Positions 36,406 through 45,547 of a DNA stretch of 64,000 bases are shown piece after piece. Numbering within the stretch: the first letter of the stretch is position 1; every line of letters begins with the position of its first letter. Both the position numbers and the translations under genes were made by a program. The notes below the pieces were generated by a model that was given only the letters and a program-made list of their open reading frames with translations, made no database searches and was not told the origin of the DNA. The stretch comes from Beggiatoa sp. (lineage in GTDB: Bacteria; Pseudomonadota; Gammaproteobacteria; Beggiatoales; Beggiatoaceae). The DNA lies in contig QKBZ01000362.1 in the NCBI GenBank assembly GCA_003245895.1, positions 1-64,000 of the forward strand, written 5' to 3'.

Positions 36406-36960
36406 ATGAGCAAATACATTTATATTATTGATAACGAAAAAATAAAAATCGGCTTTTCAGAAACGCCTTGGCAAGACATCAGCGTATTAGAACAACAAGG
36501 TGGTTTTAAAACCTCTCGCGCCTACGTGGTGCAAGCTGATGTTGCCGATCAAGTTGAAAGCCGTATCCACCAGTATTTTTCCAATTATCATTTTATTGGC
36601 GAATGGTTTAAAGGCATTACCTTTGAGGAAGTTGTTTCAAGGGTAAATGAATTTATCGTCGAAATTGAGTTGGAAACCCTGCGCAATTCAGAATTAAATG
36701 CTGAAGAAAAACATTCTGCCAATGCGTATCGTGTGGTGCGAGAGTTGATCCAACGGCGTAAAATTCGCCCAACTTTGCCCGCCGTGCGCAATGCCGTTGC
36801 CGTGACCAGTGAAAAAGCCCGCGATTATTTAGAGCGCTTACATGAAGAAGGCATTCTTGAAAAAGACAGTTGCAAACGCTATCAGGTCATTGACCGACGA
36901 CAGGCAATGCGTGATAGCCAACGGGCAGCCGAAAAGGATGCAGCGGCTGAGAAATCTTAG
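36406..36960 (+). CDS. GIY-YIG-like (T5orf172/MUG113-type) domain fused to a winged helix
   Basis: 184 residues, ATG at 36406. The N-terminal 75 or so residues (YIYIIDNEKIKIGFSETPW ... VESRIHQYFSNYHFIGEWFKG) follow the T5orf172 branch of GIY-YIG nucleases, with KIG and the E-x-x-x-H-x-x-F ... EWF signature. The arginine usually found after KIG is not evident, so catalysis is doubtful. Residues 105-165 look like a winged helix (ELIQRRKIRPTLPAVRNAVAVTSEKARDYLERLHEEGIL). The C-terminus is charged. A DNA-binding protein is likely; function unknown. It stands alone, 83 nt before moeA. Confidence 0.6.
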   Translation: MSKYIYIIDNEKIKIGFSETPWQDISVLEQQGGFKTSRAYVVQADVADQVESRIHQYFSNYHFIGEWFKGITFEEVVSRVNEFIVEIELETLRNSELNAEEKHSANAYRVVRELIQRRKIRPTLPAVRNAVAVTSEKARDYLERLHEEGILEKDSCKRYQVIDRRQAMRDSQRAAEKDAAAEKS

Positions 36961-37042
36961 TTTTCCCCGCATACGGCTACGACAAACACACTGAGACCGT
37001 TTACACTAAGCATTTGAATTTTTGTGCTAGGAGATTTTCACT

Positions 37043-38995
37043 ATGGTAGATACAGCGTCGCCTGTGCATCAAGCTGCGCGTCAGGCGCAGTTTTTAGACG
37101 TGATCAATCGTGATGACGCAGAGTTACGCTTTCAAACGGCACTTAATTTAACCCCTTTAGGCACTGAAACCGTGTCTTTAGCGCAGGCATTAGGCCGTGT
37201 CTTAGCAGAAATTTGTATTGCGGAAGTCGATGTGCCAGGTTTTGACCGCTCCAGCGTCGATGGTTTTGCCATCCAAGCCGCAGACAGTTTTGGTATTAGT
37301 GAAGATCAACCTGCTATTTTAAAACTCAATCCTGAAGTGTTATCACCAGGCATTGTGCCGCAATGTCCCGTGTTAAAAGGCACTGCGACACCGATTGCAA
37401 CTGGCGGTATGGTGCCGCGTGGTGCAGATGCGGTGATCATGATTGAGCACACCGAATTTTTAGCCGAGCGTGACAGTATTGAAATTCGCGGCACCGCCGT
37501 GCCCGGTCAATTTATCGCCTTTGCAGGCAGTGACATCGCGCGTGGTGAAACGGCTTTACGCCAAGGGCAAGAGTTAAGCTCGCGTGAAATTGGCATTTTA
37601 GCCGCGATTGGTAAAGCCAGTGTATTAGTCTATCGCCGCCCTAAAGTCGCCATTTTCTCCACTGGTAACGAAATTATCCCACCTGGTACGCCATTAACTG
37701 ACGGGGCTATTTTTGATTCTAATGCTGCGATTTTAGCGGCTGCGGTAACAGAAGCTGGTGGCGAACCTGTCCCGTTAGGTATCGTGCCCGACGATGAATT
37801 GCAAATGCAAGACATCATGCAACAAGCCTTGCAATATGACATGGTGTTATTGTCTGGCGGAACATCGAAAGGCGCGGGTGATTTATCTTATCGCGTGGTC
37901 AGTCGCTTAAGCGACCCCGGCGTGGTGGCGCATGGCGTGGCTTTAAAACCTGGTAAGCCGATTTGCTTAGCCGTTACTAATGGTAAAGGCGTAGTGATTT
38001 TGCCCGGTTTTCCCACTTCAGCGATTTTCACTTTTCATGAATTTGTCGCTCCCGTAATTCGCGCTCTCGCTGGTCGTCCTGCCAGTCAGCCACACGTTAT
38101 TGATGCGACTTTACCGGTGCGGGTACATTCTGAGCGCGGGCGTACTGAATACCTGATGGTGAGCTTAATCCACGGTGATAAAGGCTTAATTGCTTATCCA
38201 ATGGGCAAAAATTCCGGCTCTGTGACCTCTTTCAGTTATGCCGATGGCTTTTTAACCATTCCGCAACAAACCGAAAATGTTGCCGCCAATACGCCAGTCT
38301 CGGTGCAATTAATCGGGCAGCTAGAGCCTGCGGATTTAGTGATTATCGGCAGTCATTGCATTGGTTTGGATTATCTCGTCGGCTTATTGCAGCAACAAGG
38401 CATTCGGGTGAAAACCATGCATGTGGGCAGCATGGGCGGCTTAACAGCGGCGAAACGTGGCGAGTGTGATATTGCAGGCATTCACTTGCTAGATGCAGAC
38501 AGCGGCGTGTATAACCGTCCACTGCTCACACCTGCACTCAGTCTGCTGACCGGTTATCAACGGATGCAAGGTATTGTGTTCCGCGAGGATGATACACGCT
38601 TTGTGGGCAAAACCGTTGCAGAAGCACTGGCGACAGTCTTAGCAGACCCACACTGTGCAATGGTGAATCGAAATGCAGGTAGCGGCACACGAATTCTCAT
38701 CGACCAATTGTTACAACATAAACAACCGACTGGCTATGCTTTGCAAACCCGTTCGCATAACGCAGTGGCCACTGCCATCGTGCAACACCGTGCTGATTGG
38801 GGAGTGGCGATTGAAACTGTGGCGCAGCAATATCAGTTAGGTTTTATTCCTTTACAAGCAGAGCATTATGATTTTGTGGTTCCGAATGCCCGCTTAAATC
38901 GTCCTGCTGTGCAGCAGTTTCAAGCGTTATTGCAGTCAGATGAAGTGCGAGATGCGCTCGCGCAATTGGGATTTCAGCAGCATGAAACCGAGTGA
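37043..38995 (+). CDS. MoeA fused to a periplasmic-binding-protein-like domain
   Basis: 650 residues; ATG at 37043 with AGGAG upstream. Residues 1-410 are molybdopterin molybdenumtransferase (MoeA): DVPGFDRSSVDGFAIQ, PIATGGMVPRGADAVIMIEHTE, VLLSGGTSKGAGD and LKPGKPICLA. This part inserts molybdate into MPT-AMP. Residues 425-650 (DLVIIGSHCIGLDYLV, VGSMGGLTAAKRGECDIAGIHLLD, NAGSGTRILIDQLL) form a type 2 periplasmic-binding-protein fold of the sort attached to MoeA or ModE in some prokaryotes. With no signal peptide it is cytosolic and probably binds molybdate or tungstate. No other mo genes are nearby. It overlaps the next gene by 14 nt. Confidence 0.9.
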   Translation: MVDTASPVHQAARQAQFLDVINRDDAELRFQTALNLTPLGTETVSLAQALGRVLAEICIAEVDVPGFDRSSVDGFAIQAADSFGISEDQPAILKLNPEVLSPGIVPQCPVLKGTATPIATGGMVPRGADAVIMIEHTEFLAERDSIEIRGTAVPGQFIAFAGSDIARGETALRQGQELSSREIGILAAIGKASVLVYRRPKVAIFSTGNEIIPPGTPLTDGAIFDSNAAILAAAVTEAGGEPVPLGIVPDDELQMQDIMQQALQYDMVLLSGGTSKGAGDLSYRVVSRLSDPGVVAHGVALKPGKPICLAVTNGKGVVILPGFPTSAIFTFHEFVAPVIRALAGRPASQPHVIDATLPVRVHSERGRTEYLMVSLIHGDKGLIAYPMGKNSGSVTSFSYADGFLTIPQQTENVAANTPVSVQLIGQLEPADLVIIGSHCIGLDYLVGLLQQQGIRVKTMHVGSMGGLTAAKRGECDIAGIHLLDADSGVYNRPLLTPALSLLTGYQRMQGIVFREDDTRFVGKTVAEALATVLADPHCAMVNRNAGSGTRILIDQLLQHKQPTGYALQTRSHNAVATAIVQHRADWGVAIETVAQQYQLGFIPLQAEHYDFVVPNARLNRPAVQQFQALLQSDEVRDALAQLGFQQHETE

Positions 38996-39692
38996 CGTAG
39001 AAGAGGAACCTGCTTCGCAAGCGGTCTTAATGCAGCGTTGGGAAGCCTTGCAACAACAGTTAACCCAATTGCGGCGACAATGGCTACAAGCCGATGATGA
39101 GACTCAACCCCAGTTACAAGCACAAGTGCAACAGCTTGAACAGGCGTTGCAGTTGCTAGAACAGCAGATTAAACAATCAAACTCAAATAGCACTGCATTA
39201 TCATGGCCTTGGTCAATTCGCTTATTATTGGCGGTGGTGATCTTGCCAATTCTGGTGGTCATGGTGATCGTGGCGAAATATTGGCTGACCGAGCGAGAAT
39301 TATCGCGCTTTTTTCAGCAGCAACCACCCATTGTGCAATTGACCGTATCAAGCACGCAAGGGGTTTGGGTTGAAGCGGCAGGCGTAGAGATTCAACTTCA
39401 AGTTGAATGGATAGGGCGTTTAGAATTAGCAAAATTAAGCTTTAAAACGCCCGCAGGCCAGCTAGAAACGCATCCCGTATTAGGTGGCGAGGTGCTCGCT
39501 TTACCTAATAGCAATGAAGGTGCTCAACGCTTATACGTGCATGTGCAAGCCATCGATTACACTGCAAAAACGGCGCAACTACAGGTTTATTATGCGACTG
39601 AATCTGCGGTAACTAAAATGCGGCATGCTAAATTCATATCTAATGCAAAGCGGCGATCCCCAGCACTGACCACAACACCGGTATTGTTATGA
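38982..39692 (+). CDS. Coiled-coil single-TM protein of unknown function
   Basis: 236 residues from the ATG at 38982, inside the last codons of the moeA fusion (14-nt overlap in another frame), so probably translationally coupled. Residues 10-65 form a glutamine-rich coiled coil; a TM helix follows (WSIRLLLAVVILPILVVMVIVAKYW, about 75-100). About 125 residues then contain beta-rich segments (VQLTVSSTQGVWVEAAGVEIQLQVEWIG). No family recognised. The last 34 or so codons overlap feoA on the opposite strand by 103 nt, unusually long for two real genes. Confidence 0.6.
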   Translation: MKPSDVEEEPASQAVLMQRWEALQQQLTQLRRQWLQADDETQPQLQAQVQQLEQALQLLEQQIKQSNSNSTALSWPWSIRLLLAVVILPILVVMVIVAKYWLTERELSRFFQQQPPIVQLTVSSTQGVWVEAAGVEIQLQVEWIGRLELAKLSFKTPAGQLETHPVLGGEVLALPNSNEGAQRLYVHVQAIDYTAKTAQLQVYYATESAVTKMRHAKFISNAKRRSPALTTTPVLL

Positions 39693-39919
39693 TGTTGCAA
39701 TACTTTTAACTCTGTGCCGTCAGCCATACCCATTGCCATTACTCGTTTAAGCGTAGACGCGCCGCCTTTCACATCAACGATGGTAACTGTATCGCCTGCT
39801 TTAGCAGAGCCTAACGGAAAGCTGCTACGCATTGCTGTTTGGGCAAAGCTTGGTAACACAGGGGCTGAACGCACAACAGTGTTGCGTAAAGGGAAATTCA
39901 TTAACGCCGCTAAATTCAT
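39590..39919 (-). CDS. feoA: FeoA-domain protein
   Basis: 109 residues from the ATG at 39919, which has GGAG 7 nt upstream. An ATG at 39925 is too close to that site and a TTG at 39940 is unlikely. Residues 30-100 form an SH3-like FeoA domain (GSAKAGDTVTIVDVKGGASTLKRVMAMGMADGTELKV, then GVVVSAGDRRFALDMNLACRILV). FeoA assists the FeoB ferrous-iron permease on the cytoplasmic side. No feoB or feoC is in the window. The N-terminal 30 residues are an extension beyond the usual FeoA start. A Fur-box-like sequence sits about 45 nt upstream. The 3' end overlaps the convergent gene by 103 nt. Confidence 0.85.
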   Translation of the reverse strand: MNLAALMNFPLRNTVVRSAPVLPSFAQTAMRSSFPLGSAKAGDTVTIVDVKGGASTLKRVMAMGMADGTELKVLQHHNNTGVVVSAGDRRFALDMNLACRILVTADSVA

Positions 39920-40318
39920 TGTCATCTCCAAAGCCAGCAAGAAAAGGTTTGCTTTTGCAAATAATAATAATTTTTATTTAGGCATTCAAGTAGGTGTTTT
40001 CCGATAATCGGTTACTTCGATAGATAACCGTTGCATACATCAGTGCGTGCTTGTCTACATAAGCGATGCTAGACTGACTCAATGCATGCTTAATACCATT
40101 TCCAATTACTTGCAAGTTGTATGAGGCAACTTTTCCTTTTAGGACAGTTGCTTAAAGCATTACGTTATTGCTAATTGTAGTAGTAGAAACCGTAAAAAAA
40201 CTGTCACAATTGCAACAAAAGCTCTATTTTGTCGCACCTTGTCTGGGCTGCGACATGGCTAGGCAGTATTTTTAATTTATTAATGTATTTTCATAGTATT
40301 AGGACGCTTTTACGATTC
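39920..40318. other. Divergent intergenic region feoA/queD
   Basis: About 400 nt with no credible gene. It holds the candidate Fur box for feoA (39962-39976) and several small hairpins on the queD side: CGGTTA...TAACCG (40009-40030), GGCAAC...GTTGCT near 40130-40155 and TGTCGCA...TGCGACA (40230-40255). I could not fit a preQ1 riboswitch. Confidence 0.5.
39962..39976. promoter_or_regulatory. Candidate Fur box upstream of feoA
   Basis: TAATAAT-A-ATTTTTA matches 11 of 14 positions of the Fur 7-1-7 motif TGATAATnATTATCA. It is 43 nt before the chosen feoA start. The feoA context raises its plausibility; the sequence itself is A/T-rich and weaker than the box at 5086. Confidence 0.5.
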
Positions 40319-40741
40319 ATGTTTACCATTGTTACCAAAATTAAATACGAATATGCTCACCGTTTGATTTTACATCAAGGCCAATGCCGTAATGTGCATG
40401 GTCACAGTGGCGAAGTCACGGTTGAACTCTGCGCCGAGCAGTTAAATGAAAACGGCTTCGTCATGGACTTTGCGGATGTGAAAGCACCGTTAAAACAATG
40501 GATTAATGATCATTGGGATCATGCGTATTTAGCCAATGAGGCAGACCCGTTATTGCCTAGCTTAAAAGCGCAAGAGGTGAAGGTTTTTTGCTTTCCGGCA
40601 GAGCCGTCAGCCGAGGTGATGGCGCGTTATTTATACGAGTACTTATCACAATTGCCGTTGCCAGTAGGTGTGAGCATTAAACGCATTACCGTGTTGGAAA
40701 CTTGTACGGGGTCTGCGATTTACGAACCAAGCAAAGCGTAA
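40319..40741 (+). CDS. queD: 6-carboxy-5,6,7,8-tetrahydropterin synthase QueD
   Basis: 140 residues from the ATG at 40319; an earlier frame start at 40229 adds a non-family stretch. It is a zinc-dependent T-fold enzyme converting dihydroneopterin triphosphate to 6-carboxytetrahydropterin, the second step to 7-deazaguanine (queuosine, preQ0). Zinc ligands and catalytic Cys are visible as EYAHRL, CRNVHGHSGEV, and later DHAYL and ETCTGSAI. Length is slightly longer than the minimal 120-residue family. It is followed by queE after 9 nt, so the two form an operon. Confidence 0.92.
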   Translation: MFTIVTKIKYEYAHRLILHQGQCRNVHGHSGEVTVELCAEQLNENGFVMDFADVKAPLKQWINDHWDHAYLANEADPLLPSLKAQEVKVFCFPAEPSAEVMARYLYEYLSQLPLPVGVSIKRITVLETCTGSAIYEPSKA

Positions 40742-40750
40742 TTGATCAGC

Positions 40751-41431
40751 ATGAAGTACAGCGAACTTTTTTACAGCGTACAAGGTGAAGGCGGTTTAAT
40801 CGGCATGCCTTCGGTGTTTTTTCGCACCAGCGGCTGCAATTTGCGCTGTCAGTGGTGCGACTCGGCCTACACCAGTTGGCAGCCGGAAAATAAAGATATT
40901 AGCGTGGCAGAGGCAGTTACAGCGATCACTGCTTATCCTGCACGTCATGTGGTGATTACTGGTGGTGAGCCGTTTTTACAAGCGGATGCACTGACACAGC
41001 TTTGTACCGCTTTAAAAGCGCAAGGCAAGCACATCACCTTGGAAACCAACGCCACGTTATTTGTGCCAGTAGAAGCTGATTTGATTTCCATGAGTCCAAA
41101 ACTGGCGAACTCGACTCCGCACACAGATGCGCAGTGGTCGGTACGCCATGAGCGTGATCGTTTGCAAGTTGAAGTGATGCGGCAATTTTTAGCGCATTAT
41201 GAGTGCCAAGTGAAATTTGTTATCGATCAGCCGGAAGATTTAGCGGAAGTGCAGCAACTGGTTGCCGAGTTGAATATAGTGCCTGAGCAGGTCATTTTAA
41301 TGCCGCAAGGGACGCAACTCGCGGCGTTAAAAGAGAAACAATTGTGGATGGTAGAAGCGTGTAAAACACATGGGTATCGCTATTCGCCACGTTTGCATAT
41401 TTTGATTTGGGGTAATGAGCGGGGGACTTAG
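40751..41431 (+). CDS. queE: 7-carboxy-7-deazaguanine synthase QueE (radical SAM)
   Basis: 226 residues from the ATG at 40751; a TTG start at 40742 is possible but unneeded. The radical-SAM cluster motif CNLRCQWC (CxxxCxxC) follows FYSVQGEG, the substrate-side motif. VVITGGEPFLQ is the GGEP block for SAM binding and LETNATL follows. The enzyme rearranges 6-carboxytetrahydropterin to 7-carboxy-7-deazaguanine, the product of the step after QueD. Gene order queD-queE without queC here. It ends 4 nt from the convergent kinase gene. Confidence 0.93.
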   Translation: MKYSELFYSVQGEGGLIGMPSVFFRTSGCNLRCQWCDSAYTSWQPENKDISVAEAVTAITAYPARHVVITGGEPFLQADALTQLCTALKAQGKHITLETNATLFVPVEADLISMSPKLANSTPHTDAQWSVRHERDRLQVEVMRQFLAHYECQVKFVIDQPEDLAEVQQLVAELNIVPEQVILMPQGTQLAALKEKQLWMVEACKTHGYRYSPRLHILIWGNERGT

Positions 41432-41434
41432 TTA

Positions 41435-44400
41435 TCAGTTTTTCCTATCCGCAGTATGTGCCAACAAATACTCAATGCTGCTTAATAACTGCTGATAACG
41501 CACAGGCTTACTAAAATACTGATTAGCCCCTGCCATCAAACAACGCTCTTTATCACCTTGCATGACTAACGCCGTTAAAATAATGATAGGTGTTTCTCCT
41601 ATCTCTTGTGCATTCCGAATCTGTTTTAATACTGATAACTCTTCCATTAGCGGCATTTGAATATCCATGATAATTAAATCAGGATGTTGCTCTGTCGCTA
41701 ATTTAAAGAGTGTTTGTCCATCCCATGCAACACTGACTTTATATTGTTTAGATTGTAGATAATCTTGCAATGACTCCACATTATAAGGATTATCTTCAGC
41801 AATTAAGATATGGCGTTCTGATTTTGAGACTAATTTAAGTGGTGATGTACCTGTCTCTGTTTGATCTAATTCATCTGATATAGGTAAAGTCACCGTAAAG
41901 GTACTGCCTTTGCCTAATTGTGTATCAACACTAATGCTACCACCATGCAATTTAACTAATCGATACACTAATGCCAAGCCTAAACCAGTGCCACTGTGCG
42001 TGCGGCTTAAGCGGCTATCTAATTGTTCAAAAGGTTTAAATAAGCGCGGAATTTCTGCTTTTACAATCCCAATCCCTGTATCAGAAATTCTGATTTCTAT
42101 ATAATCGGCTTCAGCTTGTGTAGCAATTTTAATTGTGCCACCTTCTGGTGTGAATTTAACAGCATTACTGAGCAAGTTCATTAAAACTTGTTTAAAACGT
42201 GCACCATCTAACAGGATATACTGAACTTGCGTATCATAATTAACAATTAAATTTAAGTTTTTTTCATTAACAAACTTGCGGATTAAACGCACACAGGTTT
42301 CAATGATAGGATGCAACAAGGTAGGCGCAATATTTAACTCTAAAAATCCGGTCTCTAATTTTGCTAAATCTAAAATATCATTAATTAATTCTAATAAATG
42401 CTCACCACTGTCTCGAATTTTGCGCACTGCTTCTAGCTGTCTAGGTGTTAATTCTCCATAGATTTCATCTTCTAAAACTTCAGAAACCCCTAGCACAGCA
42501 TTCAGTGGTGTACGCAATTCATGACTCATGGTTGCCATAAACTCATCTTTCATGCGAGAAGCGCGTGCTAATTCTGTATTAGCTAACTCTAAATCATGTG
42601 TGCGCTCAGCTACCCGTTGCGCTAACGAGGCTTGCTCTTGTTGTAAAGCTTCCAAGGCTTGAATACGTTCTAGCTCGGCAGAAATCCGAATAGTAAAAAC
42701 TTGTAATAACGCGGTGATCTTTGCTAAATGCTGCAAGATATGCGTACTGGTCAACATAATAAAACCTAATGGCTCACCATTAGTACGCAATAATGGCATG
42801 GCTGCAAAACTTTCTACATTCAAGCGCAATAATAAATTATCATCTGGAAATTGTCGCCGTGCATTTTCAGTAATTAAATGCATGTGCTGATGTCTTAATA
42901 TCTGACGGCAGCTTTCATTCGTTAATACGTTATAGCTAAGGTAATTAAAATTTTTTGGGTGGTGCGAAATATAAGTAATCATTGCCTGCTGTGGCATTTG
43001 CGGAATTAACTCAGCAATAAAAACGCAATCTAAATGTAAAACTTCTGCAAGAAAAACCACTAACGAATCTAAAAAATGTGTACCAGTTAGGCTAGCACTG
43101 CCGTGCGCAACCATACGCAAAGCATCTTCCGTTTGTCTGCGCTCATGTACATTAGTCAACGTAATTAATATGTCGGGATGGTCATAAGCATCAAAACGTG
43201 TGAAACAAGCTTCTATCCAACGTGATTGCCCTTGGCGGTTTAAAATACGAAACTCATGACAAGGGCTAAATGTGGGGGCATTTAAATTGGCATATAACTG
43301 ATTACTGCAACTTCTAATAAGCTGAATTTCAAAAAAGTCGCCAATATTGCGCTGCATTAAGTCATTAACTTGATAATTAAATAAGTCAGCACTGGCTTTA
43401 TTAGCATATAAAATCTGCTCAGCCCGTACAATTAATACCCCAACGGGTAAGGATTCAGATAAGACTTCAAATGCTTTTTCTTGCGCTTGTAATGCAGATT
43501 CAATTTTCTTATGTGGCTCTAAATTAGAAACCATAATTAACAGTTCAGTACAATGTTCTTGCTCATTGACTAAACGTGTAATATTTAACATGCCCCACAA
43601 TGGCAAGCCATTCTGCTGCTGAAAACAGAGCGCATGACTTTTAATGGAAGCGTTGCTTTGTTTAATTGTCTGGATAAAACTCTGGCGTACTTCTTCTTGA
43701 TAATTAGGCGACACATGATCACAAAAACGGCCGCTCAATAATTCGGCATCGTCATAACCCAGCATATCCACCATGCGTTGATTAACAAACGTGGTATAGC
43801 CTTCCGTATTAACTAACCAAATACCTTCTTCAGCCGTTTCAATGATAGAACGATAACGCTGTTCATCGCGTTGCAAGATATGCCACTGTTGCCGCTGCTC
43901 AGTCACATTTTTTAATACGCCTAAAAAATGGGTTGGATGCTGTGTTTGCTGAGGGTTGCCTATGGGCGTGATGTGATCTTGCAGCCAAATCAATCGGCCT
44001 TGCGGATCAAGGATGCGGTATTCCAAGGTAAAGGGCGTGAATTGCGTCATGTGTTGCAGCAACTGCTGCGATACATGCTCTTGATCATCAGGATGCACAA
44101 TGTCTTGCCACCACAAAGCACTGTGCTCAAATAATTGTTTTGCAGAATAACCGGTTAGCTGAACAACATCCCCTAACTGCCACTCAGGCACAAAACGGAA
44201 CTCTTGTGGATTGACACGACCATAATAAACATAAAAGTCCGTTAAGTGCGTCAGCTTCTGGTATTGCTGTAATGTATAAGGTGCTATCAGAAAGCTTTCT
44301 GATGTGCTTTTAGTGCGTGTAGCGGATAAAATTTGACTGAATAACCAGCCTAAAGCCGCTCCCACACTGAGCACAAGGCTTAAATTCAGCAATAAATCAT

Positions 44401-44512
44401 CGAACGTCTGCCATGCAAAACTGCTAGCAGTTAAGCACAAAAGGCTGATCAGTGCTAAACCCAAGTGTGTCAGTATGCGCGTTGACAATACTCGATGATC
44501 AAATATCGACAT
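41435..44512 (-). CDS. Membrane hybrid histidine kinase (2 TM, three PAS, GAF, HisKA, HATPase, REC)
   Basis: 1025 residues, ATG at 44512, weak ribosome site. Two adjacent TM helices (about 14-34 and 40-60) leave almost no periplasmic loop, so it senses in the membrane or cytoplasm. Three PAS units follow (about 95-205, 215-340 and 345-460), a GAF-like domain (470-630), a coiled coil, then HisKA (MSHELRTPLNAVLGV, His near 663), HATPase (LLSNAVKFTPEGG, GTGLGLALVYRL) and a receiver (HILIAEDNPYN near 899; acceptor in IMDIQMP). It resembles the 3' half of the truncated kinase at 3-3506. It lies 131 nt after the OmpR-like regulator and is probably in its operon. Confidence 0.9.
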   Translation of the reverse strand: MSIFDHRVLSTRILTHLGLALISLLCLTASSFAWQTFDDLLLNLSLVLSVGAALGWLFSQILSATRTKSTSESFLIAPYTLQQYQKLTHLTDFYVYYGRVNPQEFRFVPEWQLGDVVQLTGYSAKQLFEHSALWWQDIVHPDDQEHVSQQLLQHMTQFTPFTLEYRILDPQGRLIWLQDHITPIGNPQQTQHPTHFLGVLKNVTEQRQQWHILQRDEQRYRSIIETAEEGIWLVNTEGYTTFVNQRMVDMLGYDDAELLSGRFCDHVSPNYQEEVRQSFIQTIKQSNASIKSHALCFQQQNGLPLWGMLNITRLVNEQEHCTELLIMVSNLEPHKKIESALQAQEKAFEVLSESLPVGVLIVRAEQILYANKASADLFNYQVNDLMQRNIGDFFEIQLIRSCSNQLYANLNAPTFSPCHEFRILNRQGQSRWIEACFTRFDAYDHPDILITLTNVHERRQTEDALRMVAHGSASLTGTHFLDSLVVFLAEVLHLDCVFIAELIPQMPQQAMITYISHHPKNFNYLSYNVLTNESCRQILRHQHMHLITENARRQFPDDNLLLRLNVESFAAMPLLRTNGEPLGFIMLTSTHILQHLAKITALLQVFTIRISAELERIQALEALQQEQASLAQRVAERTHDLELANTELARASRMKDEFMATMSHELRTPLNAVLGVSEVLEDEIYGELTPRQLEAVRKIRDSGEHLLELINDILDLAKLETGFLELNIAPTLLHPIIETCVRLIRKFVNEKNLNLIVNYDTQVQYILLDGARFKQVLMNLLSNAVKFTPEGGTIKIATQAEADYIEIRISDTGIGIVKAEIPRLFKPFEQLDSRLSRTHSGTGLGLALVYRLVKLHGGSISVDTQLGKGSTFTVTLPISDELDQTETGTSPLKLVSKSERHILIAEDNPYNVESLQDYLQSKQYKVSVAWDGQTLFKLATEQHPDLIIMDIQMPLMEELSVLKQIRNAQEIGETPIIILTALVMQGDKERCLMAGANQYFSKPVRYQQLLSSIEYLLAHTADRKN

Positions 44513-44643
44513 GAATAACGCCTATTTATTTTGTTATTTTTACTAAAATACTTATGTCATAAGTCACTCATTGTTCCTTACTGGTGGTCTATTAAATGAG
44601 TTGTCTTTATTAATTTATTGTCTCTAAGCTAAATAAAACATGG

Positions 44644-45363
44644 TTACGGTGAAAATAAATAACCTTCGCCACGAATTGTCCGAATATACGTCGGCTCTGC
44701 CGGATTATCCTCAATCTTGCCACGCAAGCGACTAACTTGTACATCAATACTGCGGTCATAAGGGGTGTGATCATAGCCCTTAATTAAATTCATTAAACGA
44801 TCACGACTTAAGACTTGATTAGGGTGTGAAACAAACGCCGATAATAAATGAAACTCTGCATTGGTTAATGGGATAGGTTCATGCTCATTAGACAGCGTAT
44901 GATTATTCATATTCAGCGTAAATTTGCCAAATTCAAATATCTGTGCCTGTGCATTATCTGCATTCAGTGCCACTGCTGCTTTTGCTTGTGCGCGTCGCAA
45001 TAACGCGCGTACTCTAGCTAATACTTCGCGCAAACTGGGCGGTTTAGACAAGTAATCATCTGCACCAATTTCTAGGCCAACAATGCGATCCACTTCATCA
45101 CCTAATGCCGATAACATCAAAATAGGCAAATTCACATCCGTGTTGCTGCGCAACCAACGTACCAAAGAAAGGCCATCTTCTCCTGGTAACATGACATCTA
45201 AAATCACTAAGTCTGTCATATACTCAGTCAAATATTGTTTCATGCCAATCCCATCATGTTGCACCGACACTTCATAGCCTTGATGCACCAGATAGTCTCT
45301 CATTAAGTAGCTGAATTCTTTGTCATCCTCAACAATAAGCAGCTTTTCTACTATTTCGGTCAT
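44644..45363 (-). CDS. OmpR-family response regulator
   Basis: 239 residues, ATG at 45363 with AGGA 8-11 nt upstream. The receiver (10-125) has LLIVEDDKEF, acceptor Asp in VILDVMLPGEDG, and an OmpR-like YLSKPPSLREVLARV end. A winged-helix DNA-binding domain (140-238) has PLTNAEFHLLSAFVSHPNQVLSRDRLMNLI and DRSIDVQVSRLRGKIEDNPAEPTYIRTIRGEGYLF. The hybrid kinase gene follows on the same strand and is the likely partner. A tandem repeat in the divergent promoter (45408-45427) resembles an OmpR box, so it may control itself and the opposite gene. Confidence 0.92.
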   Translation of the reverse strand: MTEIVEKLLIVEDDKEFSYLMRDYLVHQGYEVSVQHDGIGMKQYLTEYMTDLVILDVMLPGEDGLSLVRWLRSNTDVNLPILMLSALGDEVDRIVGLEIGADDYLSKPPSLREVLARVRALLRRAQAKAAVALNADNAQAQIFEFGKFTLNMNNHTLSNEHEPIPLTNAEFHLLSAFVSHPNQVLSRDRLMNLIKGYDHTPYDRSIDVQVSRLRGKIEDNPAEPTYIRTIRGEGYLFSP

Positions 45364-45407
45364 TTCTTTTTATCCTATATTGACTATAGCAAATGACTTA
45401 TACACGT

Positions 45408-45427
45408 TTGTTACCAATTGTTACAAA
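45408..45427. promoter_or_regulatory. OmpR-type tandem repeat in the divergent promoter
   Basis: TTGTTACCAA-TTGTTACAAA is two direct copies of TTGTTACMAA with an exact 10-bp period. It fits the GTTACANNNNGTTACA form of OmpR-type sites. It lies 45-64 nt before the regulator ATG and about 120 nt before the small gene on the plus strand. Confidence 0.65.
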
Positions 45428-45547
45428 ACGATACGCCGCAGCAATTGTTTTGCACATTTTAATGACTACACTGTTTAACAAGTCAAACACAAAACGATAA
45501 AAACGCTTCAGTCAGTTATCCATCCGCAAATTATAAGGAATTTAATC

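Noticed and set aside
40000-40318. preQ1 riboswitch before queD
   Set aside because: Hairpins are present but no preQ1-I or preQ1-II pattern with the expected A-rich tail could be fitted.
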